Source of the DNA: Clostridia bacterium
Lineage (GTDB): Bacteria; Bacillota; Clostridia; Oscillospirales; Acutalibacteraceae
Direction of reading: 5' to 3'
DNA length: 64,000 nt
NCBI GenBank assembly: GCA_017503135.1
Contig: JAFVTQ010000004.1
Coordinates: 186,001-250,000 of the forward strand
Shown: in pieces, positions 27,661 to 35,891 of the stretch
Numbering within the stretch: position 1 is the first letter of the stretch
Layout of the letters: each line of letters begins with the position of its first letter
Notes under the pieces: model-generated
What the model saw: the letters and a program-made list of their open reading frames with translations, nothing else
Databases searched by the model: none
What the model was told of the DNA's origin: nothing
Translations under genes and position numbers: made by a program

Positions 27661-29415
27661 ATGAGTGTAGAAAGAATATTCCCAATTAACCGTCCTTATT
27701 ATGACTTGCCACAGGTTGAAACATTTAAGGAAATGATTGACCGAAGTGAAAGTCTTTATTCTGACAGACCTGCTTATAAACTTAAAAATAAAGACGGCGT
27801 GCTTTATAATGTAACATATAAAAAATTCCGTCACGACATTTATTATATAGGTAATAGTCTCATTAAAAAGGGCTATTCAAGAAGTCATATTGCAGTTATT
27901 GGTGCAAGCTCATATCGTTGGCAAGTAACATATATGGCAGTAACTTGTAGTGATAATGTTATTGTGCCAATTGATAAAGAATTGCTTACAGATAATATTA
28001 TGGATATTCTCAAAGACTCAGATTCCGTAATGCTTTTTGGTGATAAGAAATATATAAACGCAATCAAAGAAAGAAAAGACGAATTGCCAGAAAACTTTGT
28101 GTTTGTCTGCTTTGATGATATAGAAGAAGACGATGTTGTTAAATTCTCTGATTGGTTGCAAGAGGGTAGAGATATGTATCATAGTGGTACAAGATATCTG
28201 AGCAACATAGAACTCGATAAAGACGCAACAGCAGCAATTCTTTTCACATCGGGCACAACAGGTGTTTCAAAAGGTGTTTGCCTTAGTCAATATAATATCT
28301 GCTTTGATGTTGTTAGCGTTTTGAGTGTTGTTAAGGTTAATCCTGATGACAACTGTTTGTCAGTGCTTCCAATTCACCACACTTATGAGAGCACAGTTGG
28401 ATTTTTCGCATTCATTTATTCAGGTGCTTGCATTTCATTCTGCCGTGGACTTCGTTATATTATGCAGGATATGAAAGAAGTTCAACCAACAATTTTCGTT
28501 ACAGTTCCTTTGATGCTTGAAAAATTCCACGCAAGAATTGTTAAGAAAATATCTGCAAAAACAGCAGGTAGCGCAATTTTCAAATTCGGTAAAAGTGCAT
28601 CAATGGTGGGTCGTGCATTTGGCTCAAAGAGAGTGGGTAGAAAACTCTTTAATGAAGTTATTGAAACTTTCGGCGGCAAGCTTCGTTTGATTGTTACAGG
28701 TGCATCTGCTCTTGACCCACGAGTTGCAGAAGATTTTATGACAATGGGCATCGACCTTTATATCGGTTATGGTTTAACAGAAACTGCACCAATTGTAATG
28801 GTTAATAATGATAGATTAATGCTCACAGACTCAGTTGGTACACCACTTCCAAATATCGAGGCAAAAATCCATAATCCTGATGATTTGGGTGTTGGTGAAA
28901 TCTGGGTGCGCGGACCAATGGTTATGCAAGGTTATTATAAAAATCCTGAGGCGACTGCAGAAGTAATCACCCCTGATGGTTGGTTCAGAACAGGTGACTT
29001 AGGCATTGTTGACGAGCATAACTGTTATAAAATCACAGGCCGTTGTAAGAATGTTATCGTTACAAAGAACGGTAAAAACATCTTCCCAGAAGAAGTTGAA
29101 CTTTATCTTAACAATAACCCGTTTATTGAAGAAAGTATGGTTTATGGTGAAGAAAGTGGCAATGACGAAACAACAGTTTCAGCACAGATTTACCCTAACT
29201 ATGAAAAAATCAAAGAAAATCTCAAGCGTCAGGAATTGACACAAGAAGAAATCCGAAATGCCATTGCAGATGCTATCAAAGAAGTTAATAAAAAACTTCC
29301 GGGATATAAAAAAGTTATGCAATTCGACGTTAGGGAAGAAGAATTTGTAAAAACAACAACCCACAAAATCAAGCGTCAGGCTAACATTAAAAAGGATGAC
29401 AAAAATGCTGAATAA
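27661..29415 (+). CDS. AMP-forming acyl-CoA synthetase, copy 1
   Basis: Adenylate-forming ligase of the long-chain acyl-CoA synthetase type: acid + ATP + CoA gives acyl-CoA + AMP + PPi. The 584 residues hold the core motifs in order: the P-loop LFTSGTTGVSKGV near residue 195, IGYGLTETAPIV, GWFRTGDLG and the hinge/lid with KNVIVTKNGKNIFPEEVE. It lacks a transmembrane segment. It is followed after 27 nt by a close paralogue (29443-31230), so the two arose by tandem duplication. The acyl substrate cannot be told from sequence; fatty acid recycling for membrane lipids is a reasonable guess. Confidence 0.9.
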   Translation: MSVERIFPINRPYYDLPQVETFKEMIDRSESLYSDRPAYKLKNKDGVLYNVTYKKFRHDIYYIGNSLIKKGYSRSHIAVIGASSYRWQVTYMAVTCSDNVIVPIDKELLTDNIMDILKDSDSVMLFGDKKYINAIKERKDELPENFVFVCFDDIEEDDVVKFSDWLQEGRDMYHSGTRYLSNIELDKDATAAILFTSGTTGVSKGVCLSQYNICFDVVSVLSVVKVNPDDNCLSVLPIHHTYESTVGFFAFIYSGACISFCRGLRYIMQDMKEVQPTIFVTVPLMLEKFHARIVKKISAKTAGSAIFKFGKSASMVGRAFGSKRVGRKLFNEVIETFGGKLRLIVTGASALDPRVAEDFMTMGIDLYIGYGLTETAPIVMVNNDRLMLTDSVGTPLPNIEAKIHNPDDLGVGEIWVRGPMVMQGYYKNPEATAEVITPDGWFRTGDLGIVDEHNCYKITGRCKNVIVTKNGKNIFPEEVELYLNNNPFIEESMVYGEESGNDETTVSAQIYPNYEKIKENLKRQELTQEEIRNAIADAIKEVNKKLPGYKKVMQFDVREEEFVKTTTHKIKRQANIKKDDKNAE

Positions 29416-29442
29416 CAGCAAGAAATATACGAGGTAAAAATT

Positions 29443-31230
29443 ATGACTTACGAAGCCAATTTCCCCGTGAACAAATCTTTTTATGAAGTTAATGAAATCA
29501 GAACCTTTAAAGAACTCATTGACAACAGTGAAAGGCTCTATTCTGACCGACCAGCTTACAAACTGAGAAACAAAGACGGAATTTATTATGATGTATCATA
29601 TAAAAAATTGCGTCACGATGTTTATTATCTTGGTAACAGTTTTATTAAAGACGGCTATTCAAGAAATCACATCGCTGTTGTAGGTATAAACTCATATAAA
29701 TGGGCTGTAACTTATCTTGCAGTTACTTGCAGTAATAATGTTGTTGTGCCAATGGATAAAGAGCTTACTGCTGATAATATGGTTGATATTCTGTGTGATT
29801 CTGACTCTTGCGCAATCTTTGGTGATAAGAAATATATCAAAGAACTCTATGAGAGAAAAGATAAACTTCCAAAAGATTTCAAATTCTATTGCTTTGATGA
29901 AACTGACCTTGACGGAGTAATTTCTTTCGATGAATATTTTGAAGAAGGCAGAGCCTTATATAAAAAAGGTGTAAAGAGTCTTAATGATATAAAACTTGAC
30001 CCAGAAGCAATGGTGTCACTTCTCTTTACATCAGGCACAACAGGTGTTTCAAAAGGCGTTTGTCTCAGTATGGCAAACATCTGTGGTGTTATTAATAACA
30101 TCAGTGGTGTAGTTAAGGTTTATCCTGAAGACCAGCTTCTTTCAGTGCTTCCAATTCACCATACCTATGAATGCACATTGGGATTTTTACTTATTCTCTA
30201 TTCAGGTGCTTGCATAGCTTTTTGTCGTGGTATTCGTTATATCACTCAGGATATGGCAGATATCAAGCCAACAGTTTTTATCACAGTACCATTGATGATT
30301 GAAAAATTCTATGCAAGAATTATGAAGAAAATCGGTGAGAAAAAGGGCGGCAGTGCAATTTTCGGATTTGGTAAGGCTGCATCATCTGTTGGCCGTGCTT
30401 TTGGCTCAAAAAATATTGGTAGAAAGCTCTTTAATGAAGTTATCGAAAACTTTGGTGGTCGTCTTCGTCTTCTCATCACAGGTGCATCTGCTCTTGACCC
30501 AAGAGTAGCAGAAGATTTTATCAATATGGGTATTGATATTTATATTGGTTATGGTCTTACAGAATGTGCACCACTTGTTATTGGTAACCATGATAAATTG
30601 ATGCTTCCTGACTCAATCGGAACACCACTTCCAAATGTAGAGGCAAGAATCAATGACCCTGATGATTTGGGTGTTGGTGAAATTTGGATTAAAGGACCTA
30701 TGGTTATGATGGGTTATTATAAAAATCCTGAGGCGACTGCAGAAGTAATCACGCCTGACGGATGGTTCAGAACAGGTGATTTGGGTATTGTTGACAGAAA
30801 CAACTGTTATAAAATCACAGGTCGTTGTAAGAATGTTATCGTTACAAAGAATGGTAAAAACATCTTTCCTGAAGAAGTTGAAATCTATCTTAACAATAAC
30901 CCACTCATAGAAGAAAGTATGGTTTATGGAGTTGAAACTGAAAACGACGAAACAACAGTTTCAGCACAGATTTATCCAAACTATGAAAAAATCAAAGAAA
31001 ATCTTAAACGTCAGGAAATCACTCAAGAAGAAATTCGTGAGCAGATAGCACAGGCGATTAAAGAAGTTAATAAAAAACTTCCATCATATAAAAAGATTAT
31101 GAATTTTGATATTCGTGAAAACGAGTTTATCAAAACCACAACACAAAAAATTAAACGCTATGCAAACCTTAAACAAAATGAAAAGGTTGAAGAAGAAAGC
31201 GTTGAAGAAACAACAGGGGAAGAAAAATGA
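29443..31230 (+). CDS. AMP-forming acyl-CoA synthetase, copy 2
   Basis: Paralogue of the preceding gene, similar along its whole length, with the same motifs (LFTSGTTGVSKGV, IGYGLTECAPLV, GWFRTGDLG, KNVIVTKNGKNIFPEEVE). Differences cluster around the likely acyl pocket, for example GLTECAPLV against GLTETAPIV. A Glu/Thr-rich tail (EEESVEETTGEEK) is added at the C-terminus, giving 595 residues. Its stop overlaps the next start as ATGA (31227-31230), indicating coupled translation with the flavoprotein gene. Confidence 0.9.
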   Translation: MTYEANFPVNKSFYEVNEIRTFKELIDNSERLYSDRPAYKLRNKDGIYYDVSYKKLRHDVYYLGNSFIKDGYSRNHIAVVGINSYKWAVTYLAVTCSNNVVVPMDKELTADNMVDILCDSDSCAIFGDKKYIKELYERKDKLPKDFKFYCFDETDLDGVISFDEYFEEGRALYKKGVKSLNDIKLDPEAMVSLLFTSGTTGVSKGVCLSMANICGVINNISGVVKVYPEDQLLSVLPIHHTYECTLGFLLILYSGACIAFCRGIRYITQDMADIKPTVFITVPLMIEKFYARIMKKIGEKKGGSAIFGFGKAASSVGRAFGSKNIGRKLFNEVIENFGGRLRLLITGASALDPRVAEDFINMGIDIYIGYGLTECAPLVIGNHDKLMLPDSIGTPLPNVEARINDPDDLGVGEIWIKGPMVMMGYYKNPEATAEVITPDGWFRTGDLGIVDRNNCYKITGRCKNVIVTKNGKNIFPEEVEIYLNNNPLIEESMVYGVETENDETTVSAQIYPNYEKIKENLKRQEITQEEIREQIAQAIKEVNKKLPSYKKIMNFDIRENEFIKTTTQKIKRYANLKQNEKVEEESVEETTGEEK

Positions 31231-31817
31231 TTTTAGGACAAGGTATGAATGAAGAATTCTCAAACGGCAAAAAAGTTTTGGCTTTGATGGCGTCCCCAAG
31301 AAAAACGGGATACACAGCAAAACTTTTGGGCGCACTTCTTCGTCAATTCCCAAAAGGGACAAATATTGAAATCGTGAATCTTTATGACCTTAACCCAACG
31401 CCTTGCAATGCTTGTGGATATTGCAAAGCAGTTACAGGTTGCTCAAAAAAAGATTTAGAAGTGTTTTTTAAAAAGTTTGAAGAAGTGGATATAATAATAT
31501 TTGCAACACCAATTTATTTTATGGGTGTTCCAGCACCAATGAAAGCACTTATTGACCGTTTTCAGCGCTATTATGAAGCTCGTTTCCGTCGAAATATGAA
31601 AAATCCTATTGAGAAACGAAGAAAAGCAATCATAATGGTTACAAGTGGCTCTGATGGTGAAATTGGTTATGAAGTCATTAAACATCAGCTGATGCAGGCA
31701 TTCACAGTGCTTAACATTGAACTTTGCGGCACAATGCTCGCAAGAAATACTGATAAATGTGGCATTGATAGTACAGATATTGAAAAAGCAGAAATGCTTT
31801 ATAGGAGCGTGAGATAA
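31227..31817 (+). CDS. Flavodoxin-fold protein with Fe-S-type cysteine cluster
   Basis: Predicted FMN-binding NAD(P)H oxidoreductase of 196 residues. It shows the flavin phosphate loop ASPRKTGYTAKLL, the IFATPIYFMGVPAPMKALIDR block typical of NADPH-dependent FMN reductases, and a compact Cys cluster, PCNACGYCKAVTGC (C-X2-C-X2-C-X5-C). This spacing resembles iron-sulfur flavoproteins, so a [4Fe-4S] cluster is possible. A GGGGAA site lies 6 nt before the ATG at 31227; an ATG at 31245 is an alternative. The thioredoxin gene begins 1 nt after its stop, suggesting a shared redox role. Confidence 0.85.
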   Translation: MILGQGMNEEFSNGKKVLALMASPRKTGYTAKLLGALLRQFPKGTNIEIVNLYDLNPTPCNACGYCKAVTGCSKKDLEVFFKKFEEVDIIIFATPIYFMGVPAPMKALIDRFQRYYEARFRRNMKNPIEKRRKAIIMVTSGSDGEIGYEVIKHQLMQAFTVLNIELCGTMLARNTDKCGIDSTDIEKAEMLYRSVR

Positions 31818-31818
31818 A

Positions 31819-32130
31819 ATGACAATTACAAAAGTAAACCTTGAAAATTTTGCACAAGAAGTGCTCAAAAGTGAAAAGAAAGTCCTTCTCGATTTCTATG
31901 CTGACTGGTGTGGCCCTTGTCAGATGATGATGCCAGAGATGGAAGCTTTTGCAGAAGAAAACGAAAACATTAAAGTATGCAAACTCAATGTTGACGAGTC
32001 AACAGACCTTGCAGTAACTTTCGGTGTTATGAGCATTCCAACAGTAATTCTTTTTGAAAACGGACAAGAAATTAAACGCTTTGTTGGTGCAAAAGAAAAA
32101 CATCAGATTGCAGAATTCTGCGCTGAATAA
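31819..32130 (+). CDS. trxA: Thioredoxin
   Basis: Small cytoplasmic disulfide reductase of 103 residues, the standard thioredoxin length. The active site is DWCGPCQMM near residue 31, preceded by VLLDFYA, and the cis-Pro loop is MSIPTVILFENG. It sits directly behind the flavoprotein gene at the end of a four-gene run with the acyl-CoA synthetases and is closed by the terminator at 32137-32166. It may be one of several thioredoxins in the genome, so the symbol is generic. Confidence 0.93.
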   Translation: MTITKVNLENFAQEVLKSEKKVLLDFYADWCGPCQMMMPEMEAFAEENENIKVCKLNVDESTDLAVTFGVMSIPTVILFENGQEIKRFVGAKEKHQIAEFCAE

Positions 32131-32136
32131 AAAGAA

Positions 32137-32166
32137 AAGAGAGAGTTTTTAAACTCTCTCTTTTTT
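32137..32166. terminator. Bidirectional terminator between thioredoxin and MaoC genes
   Basis: Stem AAAGAGAGAGTTT / AAACTCTCTCTTT with A-runs on the left and T-runs on the right, so it can stop both convergent genes. Confidence 0.9.
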
Positions 32167-32593
32167 ATGGTCTGCATTTCACAATTGCTTCGGTTATATT
32201 TGTCAAAACAAGTTCACCGTGTTGGTTATATGCGTGAATTGTCAACTCAACAATTCCGTTTTTCTCACTTCGCTTAGTAAGCCCTATCACATGAGCCTTT
32301 GCAGTAAGAACATCATCAACATAAACAGGCTTTAACCACTCAATTTTTGTTGATTTTCCTGCTAAAAGGTCATCGCCGAATAAGTCAACTTCAAGATATT
32401 TAGCCCAAACGGACATAAATGACATAACACCCGGTGCAATAAGCCCACCAAAGGGACTTTTCTTTGCATATTCTTCGTCGGTGTGTAGTGGAATATTGTC
32501 ATAAAGACGAGCAAAATCCATCATTTTTTCTTTTTCAATGACAGCAGGTGGAATATCAACTGTCATACCCATTTTAACATCATCAAAATACAT
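32165..32593 (-). CDS. MaoC-like hot-dog-fold dehydratase
   Basis: A 142-residue protein resembling R-specific enoyl-CoA hydratases. The hydratase-2 region reads FARLYDNIPLHTDEEYAKKSPFGGLIAPG, where Asp and His (DNIPLH) are the expected catalytic pair. VGLTKRSEKNGIVELTI-type strands end it. Relatives hydrate crotonyl-type CoA esters; the substrate here is unknown. A GTG frame start at 32602 lies inside the ribosome site GGGTGA, so the ATG at 32593 is preferred. tcdA lies upstream on the same strand, about 42 nt away. Confidence 0.85.
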   Translation of the reverse strand: MYFDDVKMGMTVDIPPAVIEKEKMMDFARLYDNIPLHTDEEYAKKSPFGGLIAPGVMSFMSVWAKYLEVDLFGDDLLAGKSTKIEWLKPVYVDDVLTAKAHVIGLTKRSEKNGIVELTIHAYNQHGELVLTNITEAIVKCRP

Positions 32594-32635
32594 TAAATTC
32601 ACCCGATTTTAATATGTGCCGAAAATTGAAAATTA

Positions 32636-33310
32636 TTATTTAATCAAATCTTTTATAACTTCACCTGCGATAATGAGTCCTGCCACACTTGGCACAAAAG
32701 AGATGCTTGCAGGGGTGCGTTCACCATCATTTTTAGGAATTTCGGTTGAATAAAGCACCTTTAATTTTTTAACACCACGATTTTTGAGTTCTTTTCGCAT
32801 AACTCTGCAAAGGGGACAAGTATCCGTTTTATAAATGTCAGTAATCTTAAATGCGGTTGGGTCAAGCTTGTTGCCAGTACCCATTGAAGCAATCATTGGT
32901 ATTCCCAATTCTTGTGACTTAATTGCAAGGTCAATTTTTGCAGTCACATTGTCAATGGCATCTATGATATAGTCATATTGTGAAAGGTTGAAGTCGTCTG
33001 CATTTTCAGGCAAATACATTTTAACAATGGGTGTAACCTGACAGTTGGGATTAATATCAAGAATACGCTCTTTTGCAACTTGGGCTTTGTCTTTGCCAAC
33101 AGTTGAATGAAGTGCATATAACTGACGGTTGATGTTTGTAATGTCAACTGTGTCCTTATCAACAACTGTCATTTTGCCGACACCTGAACGAGCGAGTGCT
33201 TCGGCAACATAAGAGCCAACACCACCAAGCCCGAAAACAATAATATTTTTATTTTTTAATTTTTCAAGATTTTCTTTACCAATCAATCTTTCAGTACGAG
33301 AAAATTCCAT
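32636..33310 (-). CDS. tcdA: tRNA threonylcarbamoyladenosine dehydratase (ThiF/MoeB-like)
   Basis: E1-like enzyme that uses ATP to cyclise t6A at position 37 of ANN-decoding tRNAs into ct6A. The 224 residues show the Rossmann nucleotide loop FGLGGVGSYVAEALARSG near residue 26, the VDKDTVDITNINRQL block, IIDAIDNVTAKIDL, and a CPLC pair plus EIPKNDGERTPASISFVPSVAG typical of TcdA/YgdL. A GGTGAT site precedes the ATG. The composite repeat element at 33328-33509 lies in its probable 5' leader, downstream of the minus-strand promoter at 33518-33546. Confidence 0.92.
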   Translation of the reverse strand: MEFSRTERLIGKENLEKLKNKNIIVFGLGGVGSYVAEALARSGVGKMTVVDKDTVDITNINRQLYALHSTVGKDKAQVAKERILDINPNCQVTPIVKMYLPENADDFNLSQYDYIIDAIDNVTAKIDLAIKSQELGIPMIASMGTGNKLDPTAFKITDIYKTDTCPLCRVMRKELKNRGVKKLKVLYSTEIPKNDGERTPASISFVPSVAGLIIAGEVIKDLIK

Positions 33311-33327
33311 AATATCACCAACTTTAT

Positions 33328-33509
33328 CAACGCTTTGCGTTGTAATGAAGTAAATCCTTACAGATTTATGAAGTATCTTATCAGATATGAAGTAGCGTTG
33401 CTATGAAGTACGCCTGACGGCGTATGGTTTGGATTTGCTTTACTTCATATTTACGACAGTAAATACTTCATAATCGAAGATTACTTCATATTGCGTAGCA
33501 ATACTTCAT
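33328..33509. repeat. Composite hairpin-array element A (core ATGAAGTA)
   Basis: Starts with hairpin CAACGC-TTT-GCGTTG (33328-33342). Four direct copies of ATGAAGTA follow (33345, 33368, 33387, 33403), separated by small different hairpins such as AATC-GATT, TCT-AGA, AGC-GCT and, after copy four, CGCC-TGAC-GGCG. A centre containing GGATTT (33431-33436) is followed by four inverted copies, TACTTCAT (33441, 33464, 33482, 33502), again separated by hairpins (TTTAC-GACA-GTAAA, AATC-GAA-GATT, TTGC-GTA-GCAA). AAATCC beside core 1 can pair with the central GGATTT. No reading frame is present. The architecture matches element B at 62231-62433. Confidence 0.9.
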
Positions 33510-33517
33510 TCTTATCC

Positions 33518-33546
33518 ATTATACACTATTGAAAATTTTCCCGCAA
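33518..33546 (-). promoter_or_regulatory. Minus-strand promoter toward tcdA
   Basis: Minus strand: TTGCGG (33541-33546), 17-nt spacer, TATAAT (33518-33523). It shares a perfect 14-bp inverted repeat with the ychF promoter, so the two promoters face away through the same DNA. Transcripts would carry element A in the leader. Confidence 0.65.
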
Positions 33547-33557
33547 TAGTGTATAAT
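33529..33557 (+). promoter_or_regulatory. Promoter of ychF
   Basis: TTGAAA (33529-33534), 17-nt spacer, TATAAT (33552-33557), 35 nt before the ychF ATG. Confidence 0.85.
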
Positions 33558-33592
33558 CTTTTTTTGGAAATTTATATATTAAGGATGATATT

Positions 33593-34687
33593 ATGAAACT
33601 CGGTATCGTAGGTTTGCCAAATGTCGGCAAAAGTACACTTTTTAATGCTATAACAAACGCTGGTGCACAGTCTGCCAACTATGCTTTCTGCACAATCGAG
33701 CCAAATGTGGGTGTTGTTGCAGTGCCAGATTATAGAATTGATAAATTAGCAGAAATGTATAACCCTGCAAAAATTACTCCTGCAACAATCGAATTCGTTG
33801 ATATTGCAGGTCTTGTAAAAGGTGCATCAAAGGGCGAAGGCCTCGGCAATAAATTCTTATCACATATTCGTGAAGTTGATGCGATTATCCACGTTGTTCG
33901 TTGCTTTGATAATGACGATATTATTCATGTTGAAGGCAGTATTGACCCGCAACGTGACATTGAAACAATTAACCTTGAACTTATTCTTTCTGATGTTGAA
34001 ATTCTCGATAGAAGAATTACAAAGGTTGAAAAGGATTTGAAAGGTGATAAATCACTTCAAAAAGAGTTTGATTTCTTAAAGCGTCTTCGTGGGGAACTTG
34101 AAAATGGTGTTAATGCACGTGCAGTTGAAGCTGATGATGAAGAAAAAGAATTTCTCAATGATGTTGCACTTCTTTCATCAAAACCAATTATCTATGCTTG
34201 CAATATGAGTGAAGAAGATTTCGCAAATGATATTCGTGACAATGCAAGATATAATGCAGTTTGCAAGCTTGCAGAAGCAGAGGGCGCAGAAACACTTCCT
34301 ATCTGTGCTGAACTTGAAGCACAGATTGCTGAACTTGACAAAGAAGAAAAAGAAATGTTCCTTGCAGATTTGGGTATTGAACAAGGCGGTCTTGACCTTC
34401 TCATTCAGCGTTCATACAACCTTTTAGGACTTATCTCTTACCTTACTGCTGGACAACCTGAAGTTCGTGCTTGGACAATCAAAAAAGGAACAAAAGCACC
34501 ACAGGCAGCAGGTAAAATTCATACTGACTTTGAGCGTGGATTTATTCGTGCAGAGGTTATCCACTTTGATGACCTTATTGCAAACGGCTCAATGCAGGCG
34601 GCAAAAGAAAAAGGACTTGTTCGAAGCGAAGGCAAAGAATACGTAATGAAAGACGGAGATATTGTTCTTTTCCGTTTTAACGTATAA
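33593..34687 (+). CDS. ychF: Ribosome-binding ATPase YchF (OLA1 family)
   Basis: Conserved P-loop protein that binds ribosomes and prefers ATP over GTP; linked to translation and stress responses. The 364-residue length is standard. It opens with [20 protein letters not shown] (Walker A), then the switch region [22 protein letters not shown] and [10 protein letters not shown], a helical coiled-coil insert and the C-terminal TGS domain ([28 protein letters not shown]). It is a single gene with its own promoter and a terminator shared with the tRNA on the other strand. Confidence 0.97.
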   Translation: MKLGIVGLPNVGKSTLFNAITNAGAQSANYAFCTIEPNVGVVAVPDYRIDKLAEMYNPAKITPATIEFVDIAGLVKGASKGEGLGNKFLSHIREVDAIIHVVRCFDNDDIIHVEGSIDPQRDIETINLELILSDVEILDRRITKVEKDLKGDKSLQKEFDFLKRLRGELENGVNARAVEADDEEKEFLNDVALLSSKPIIYACNMSEEDFANDIRDNARYNAVCKLAEAEGAETLPICAELEAQIAELDKEEKEMFLADLGIEQGGLDLLIQRSYNLLGLISYLTAGQPEVRAWTIKKGTKAPQAAGKIHTDFERGFIRAEVIHFDDLIANGSMQAAKEKGLVRSEGKEYVMKDGDIVLFRFNV

Positions 34688-34694
34688 AAAAGAA

Positions 34695-34722
34695 AAGAAT
34701 CTGCAAATTTACAGATTCTTCT
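34695..34722. terminator. Bidirectional terminator between ychF and tRNA-Arg
   Basis: Stem AAGAATCTG (34695-34703) / CAGATTCTT (34712-34720). Plus-strand T's follow on the right; on the minus strand the stem is followed by TTTTCTTTTTT just after the tRNA 3' end. Confidence 0.85.
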
Positions 34723-34723
34723 T

Positions 34724-34800
34724 TGGCGCGCTTGACTGGAGTCGAACCAGCGACCTTCAGAGTCGGAGTCTGACGCTCTATCCAACTGAGCTACAAGCGC
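34724..34800 (-). tRNA. tRNA-Arg (anticodon CCG)
   Basis: A 77-nt gene on the minus strand that folds as a complete cloverleaf. Acceptor stem GCGCTTG pairs with CAAGCGC, the D arm contains GCTCAGTTGGATAGAGC, the anticodon stem is TCAGA/TCTGA with loop CTCCGAC (anticodon CCG, reading CGG), and the T arm is GCTGG-TTCGACT-CCAGT. The 3' CCA is encoded. It reads codon CGG, rare in AT-rich genomes, for arginine. Confidence 0.96.
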
Positions 34801-34819
34801 AAATAATTTTTATGAAATT

Positions 34820-34844
34820 AAGGGGACGCCGATTGGCGTCCCAT
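34820..34844 (-). terminator. GGGACGCC hairpin 3' of the acyltransferase gene
   Basis: Stem GGGACGCC (34823-34830) / GGCGTCCC (34835-34842) immediately 3' of the minus-strand gene ending at 34852, with T-rich sequence beyond it. It is similar to the hairpin at 20075-20096. The tRNA gene lies downstream of it on the same strand. Confidence 0.55.
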
Positions 34845-34851
34845 ATAAAAC

Positions 34852-35787
34852 TTACCAAGTTTTGATGATTTCTGGCTTTTTGAAGATTTCTTCAAGTTTC
34901 TTCATAAATGGCACAACATCATTGAGAGCACCAATTCTGTGGTCAAAAGTGAGGGTGACTGGCATAACTTTCTTTGTGCCTAAATCAATTTCGCCTTTAC
35001 TGTTTCTGAAAACGAACTCTTCATCATGAACAGTGCCAACACCCATCATAAATACTTGTGGATATAAAAGTGGTGCGTGGCAACTGTGACCTTCAAGTCT
35101 TAAAGAACCATAGTTTGAGAAACAAACTGTTCCTTCACCGACATATTCTGGTGAAAGTGCATTTTCTTCTTTTGGTGCACGATGGAACAAATCAGAGATT
35201 TTGCCCATTTTGCTTTTGCCAAAAGCACCTTTGCTAGTCATTGCAACTGCTCGTGGCATCTGGCTTGAAAGCATCATTGCAATTCCACGGCGCAATGTAA
35301 GGTCTGTATAAGTGCGATTAATGTCAGTTGTTTTCATGCGTGTAACAATATCTGCAATTTCTTCTTGAAGCTCTTTGAGATTCTTTTCTTCAGCAGAAAG
35401 AATGTTAACAGGAAAAGTTTCGCCATTATCGAGAAGAACAGGCATTGCAATATTCATATGCCCTTTAACAATAAGACGGCCTGATATTGAAAATGGCTTG
35501 AAATCAATATGCGCATTAAGTCTTGGGGCGATTTTCAAACCCTCAACCATTGATTTTACCACAATTGTGTTGAATGAAAGAGAATATCCACATTCATTTT
35601 TGAATGCTTTATATTCTTCCCACATTTTTGTAACATCAAGGTCATAGTGATATGAAGCAGCTGGTTGGCTTGTTGAAGAAGATAATACATATCCGTTGCA
35701 TTTTCTTTTAACTTCACCGAAATATTCAACTCTGTCGCCCTCAACAGGACGAAGAAGAGCTTTATCAATAAAAGTTTTAAATCCCAT
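34852..35787 (-). CDS. Stand-alone E2/CAT-type acyltransferase
   Basis: A 311-residue protein resembling the catalytic domain of 2-oxoacid dehydrogenase E2 acyltransferases and chloramphenicol acetyltransferase. It shows SLSFNTIVVKSMVEGLKIAPRLNAHI, then NIAMPVLLDNGETFPVNIL, and the active-site-like MPVTLTFDHRIGALNDVV near the C-terminus. The usual DHRxxDG signature is altered to DHRIGALND, keeping His but moving the Asp. It has no lipoyl or E1-binding domain, and no E1/E3 genes are nearby, so it is not part of a standard dehydrogenase complex here. Acyl donor and acceptor are unknown. A GGGAG site precedes the ATG. Confidence 0.82.
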   Translation of the reverse strand: MGFKTFIDKALLRPVEGDRVEYFGEVKRKCNGYVLSSSTSQPAASYHYDLDVTKMWEEYKAFKNECGYSLSFNTIVVKSMVEGLKIAPRLNAHIDFKPFSISGRLIVKGHMNIAMPVLLDNGETFPVNILSAEEKNLKELQEEIADIVTRMKTTDINRTYTDLTLRRGIAMMLSSQMPRAVAMTSKGAFGKSKMGKISDLFHRAPKEENALSPEYVGEGTVCFSNYGSLRLEGHSCHAPLLYPQVFMMGVGTVHDEEFVFRNSKGEIDLGTKKVMPVTLTFDHRIGALNDVVPFMKKLEEIFKKPEIIKTW

Positions 35788-35819
35788 ATTTTTCTCCCTA
35801 TTGTGTAAAAATCAATATG

Positions 35820-35848
35820 AGTATATCAAAATAAGTTGATTTCGTCAA
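35820..35848 (-). promoter_or_regulatory. Promoter of the E2-type acyltransferase gene
   Basis: Minus strand: TTGACG (35843-35848), 17-nt spacer, TATACT (35820-35825). Confidence 0.8.
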
Positions 35849-35891
35849 TTTAAAATATATAGAAATAAATTATAAAAGGAGGCGACTTACA

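Larger units (their letters stand above)
33518..33557. promoter_or_regulatory. Perfect 14-bp inverted repeat enclosing two divergent promoters
   Basis: Left arm ATTATACACTATTG (33518-33531), 12-nt centre, right arm CAATAGTGTATAAT (33544-33557). Each arm provides the -10 of one promoter. The symmetry may be an operator or a product of overlapping promoters. Confidence 0.8.

Noticed and set aside
33328..33509. CRISPR-like array because of regularly spaced repeats
   Set aside because: Repeats are only 8 nt, half are inverted, spacers are 8-30 nt and self-complementary, and no cas genes are nearby.
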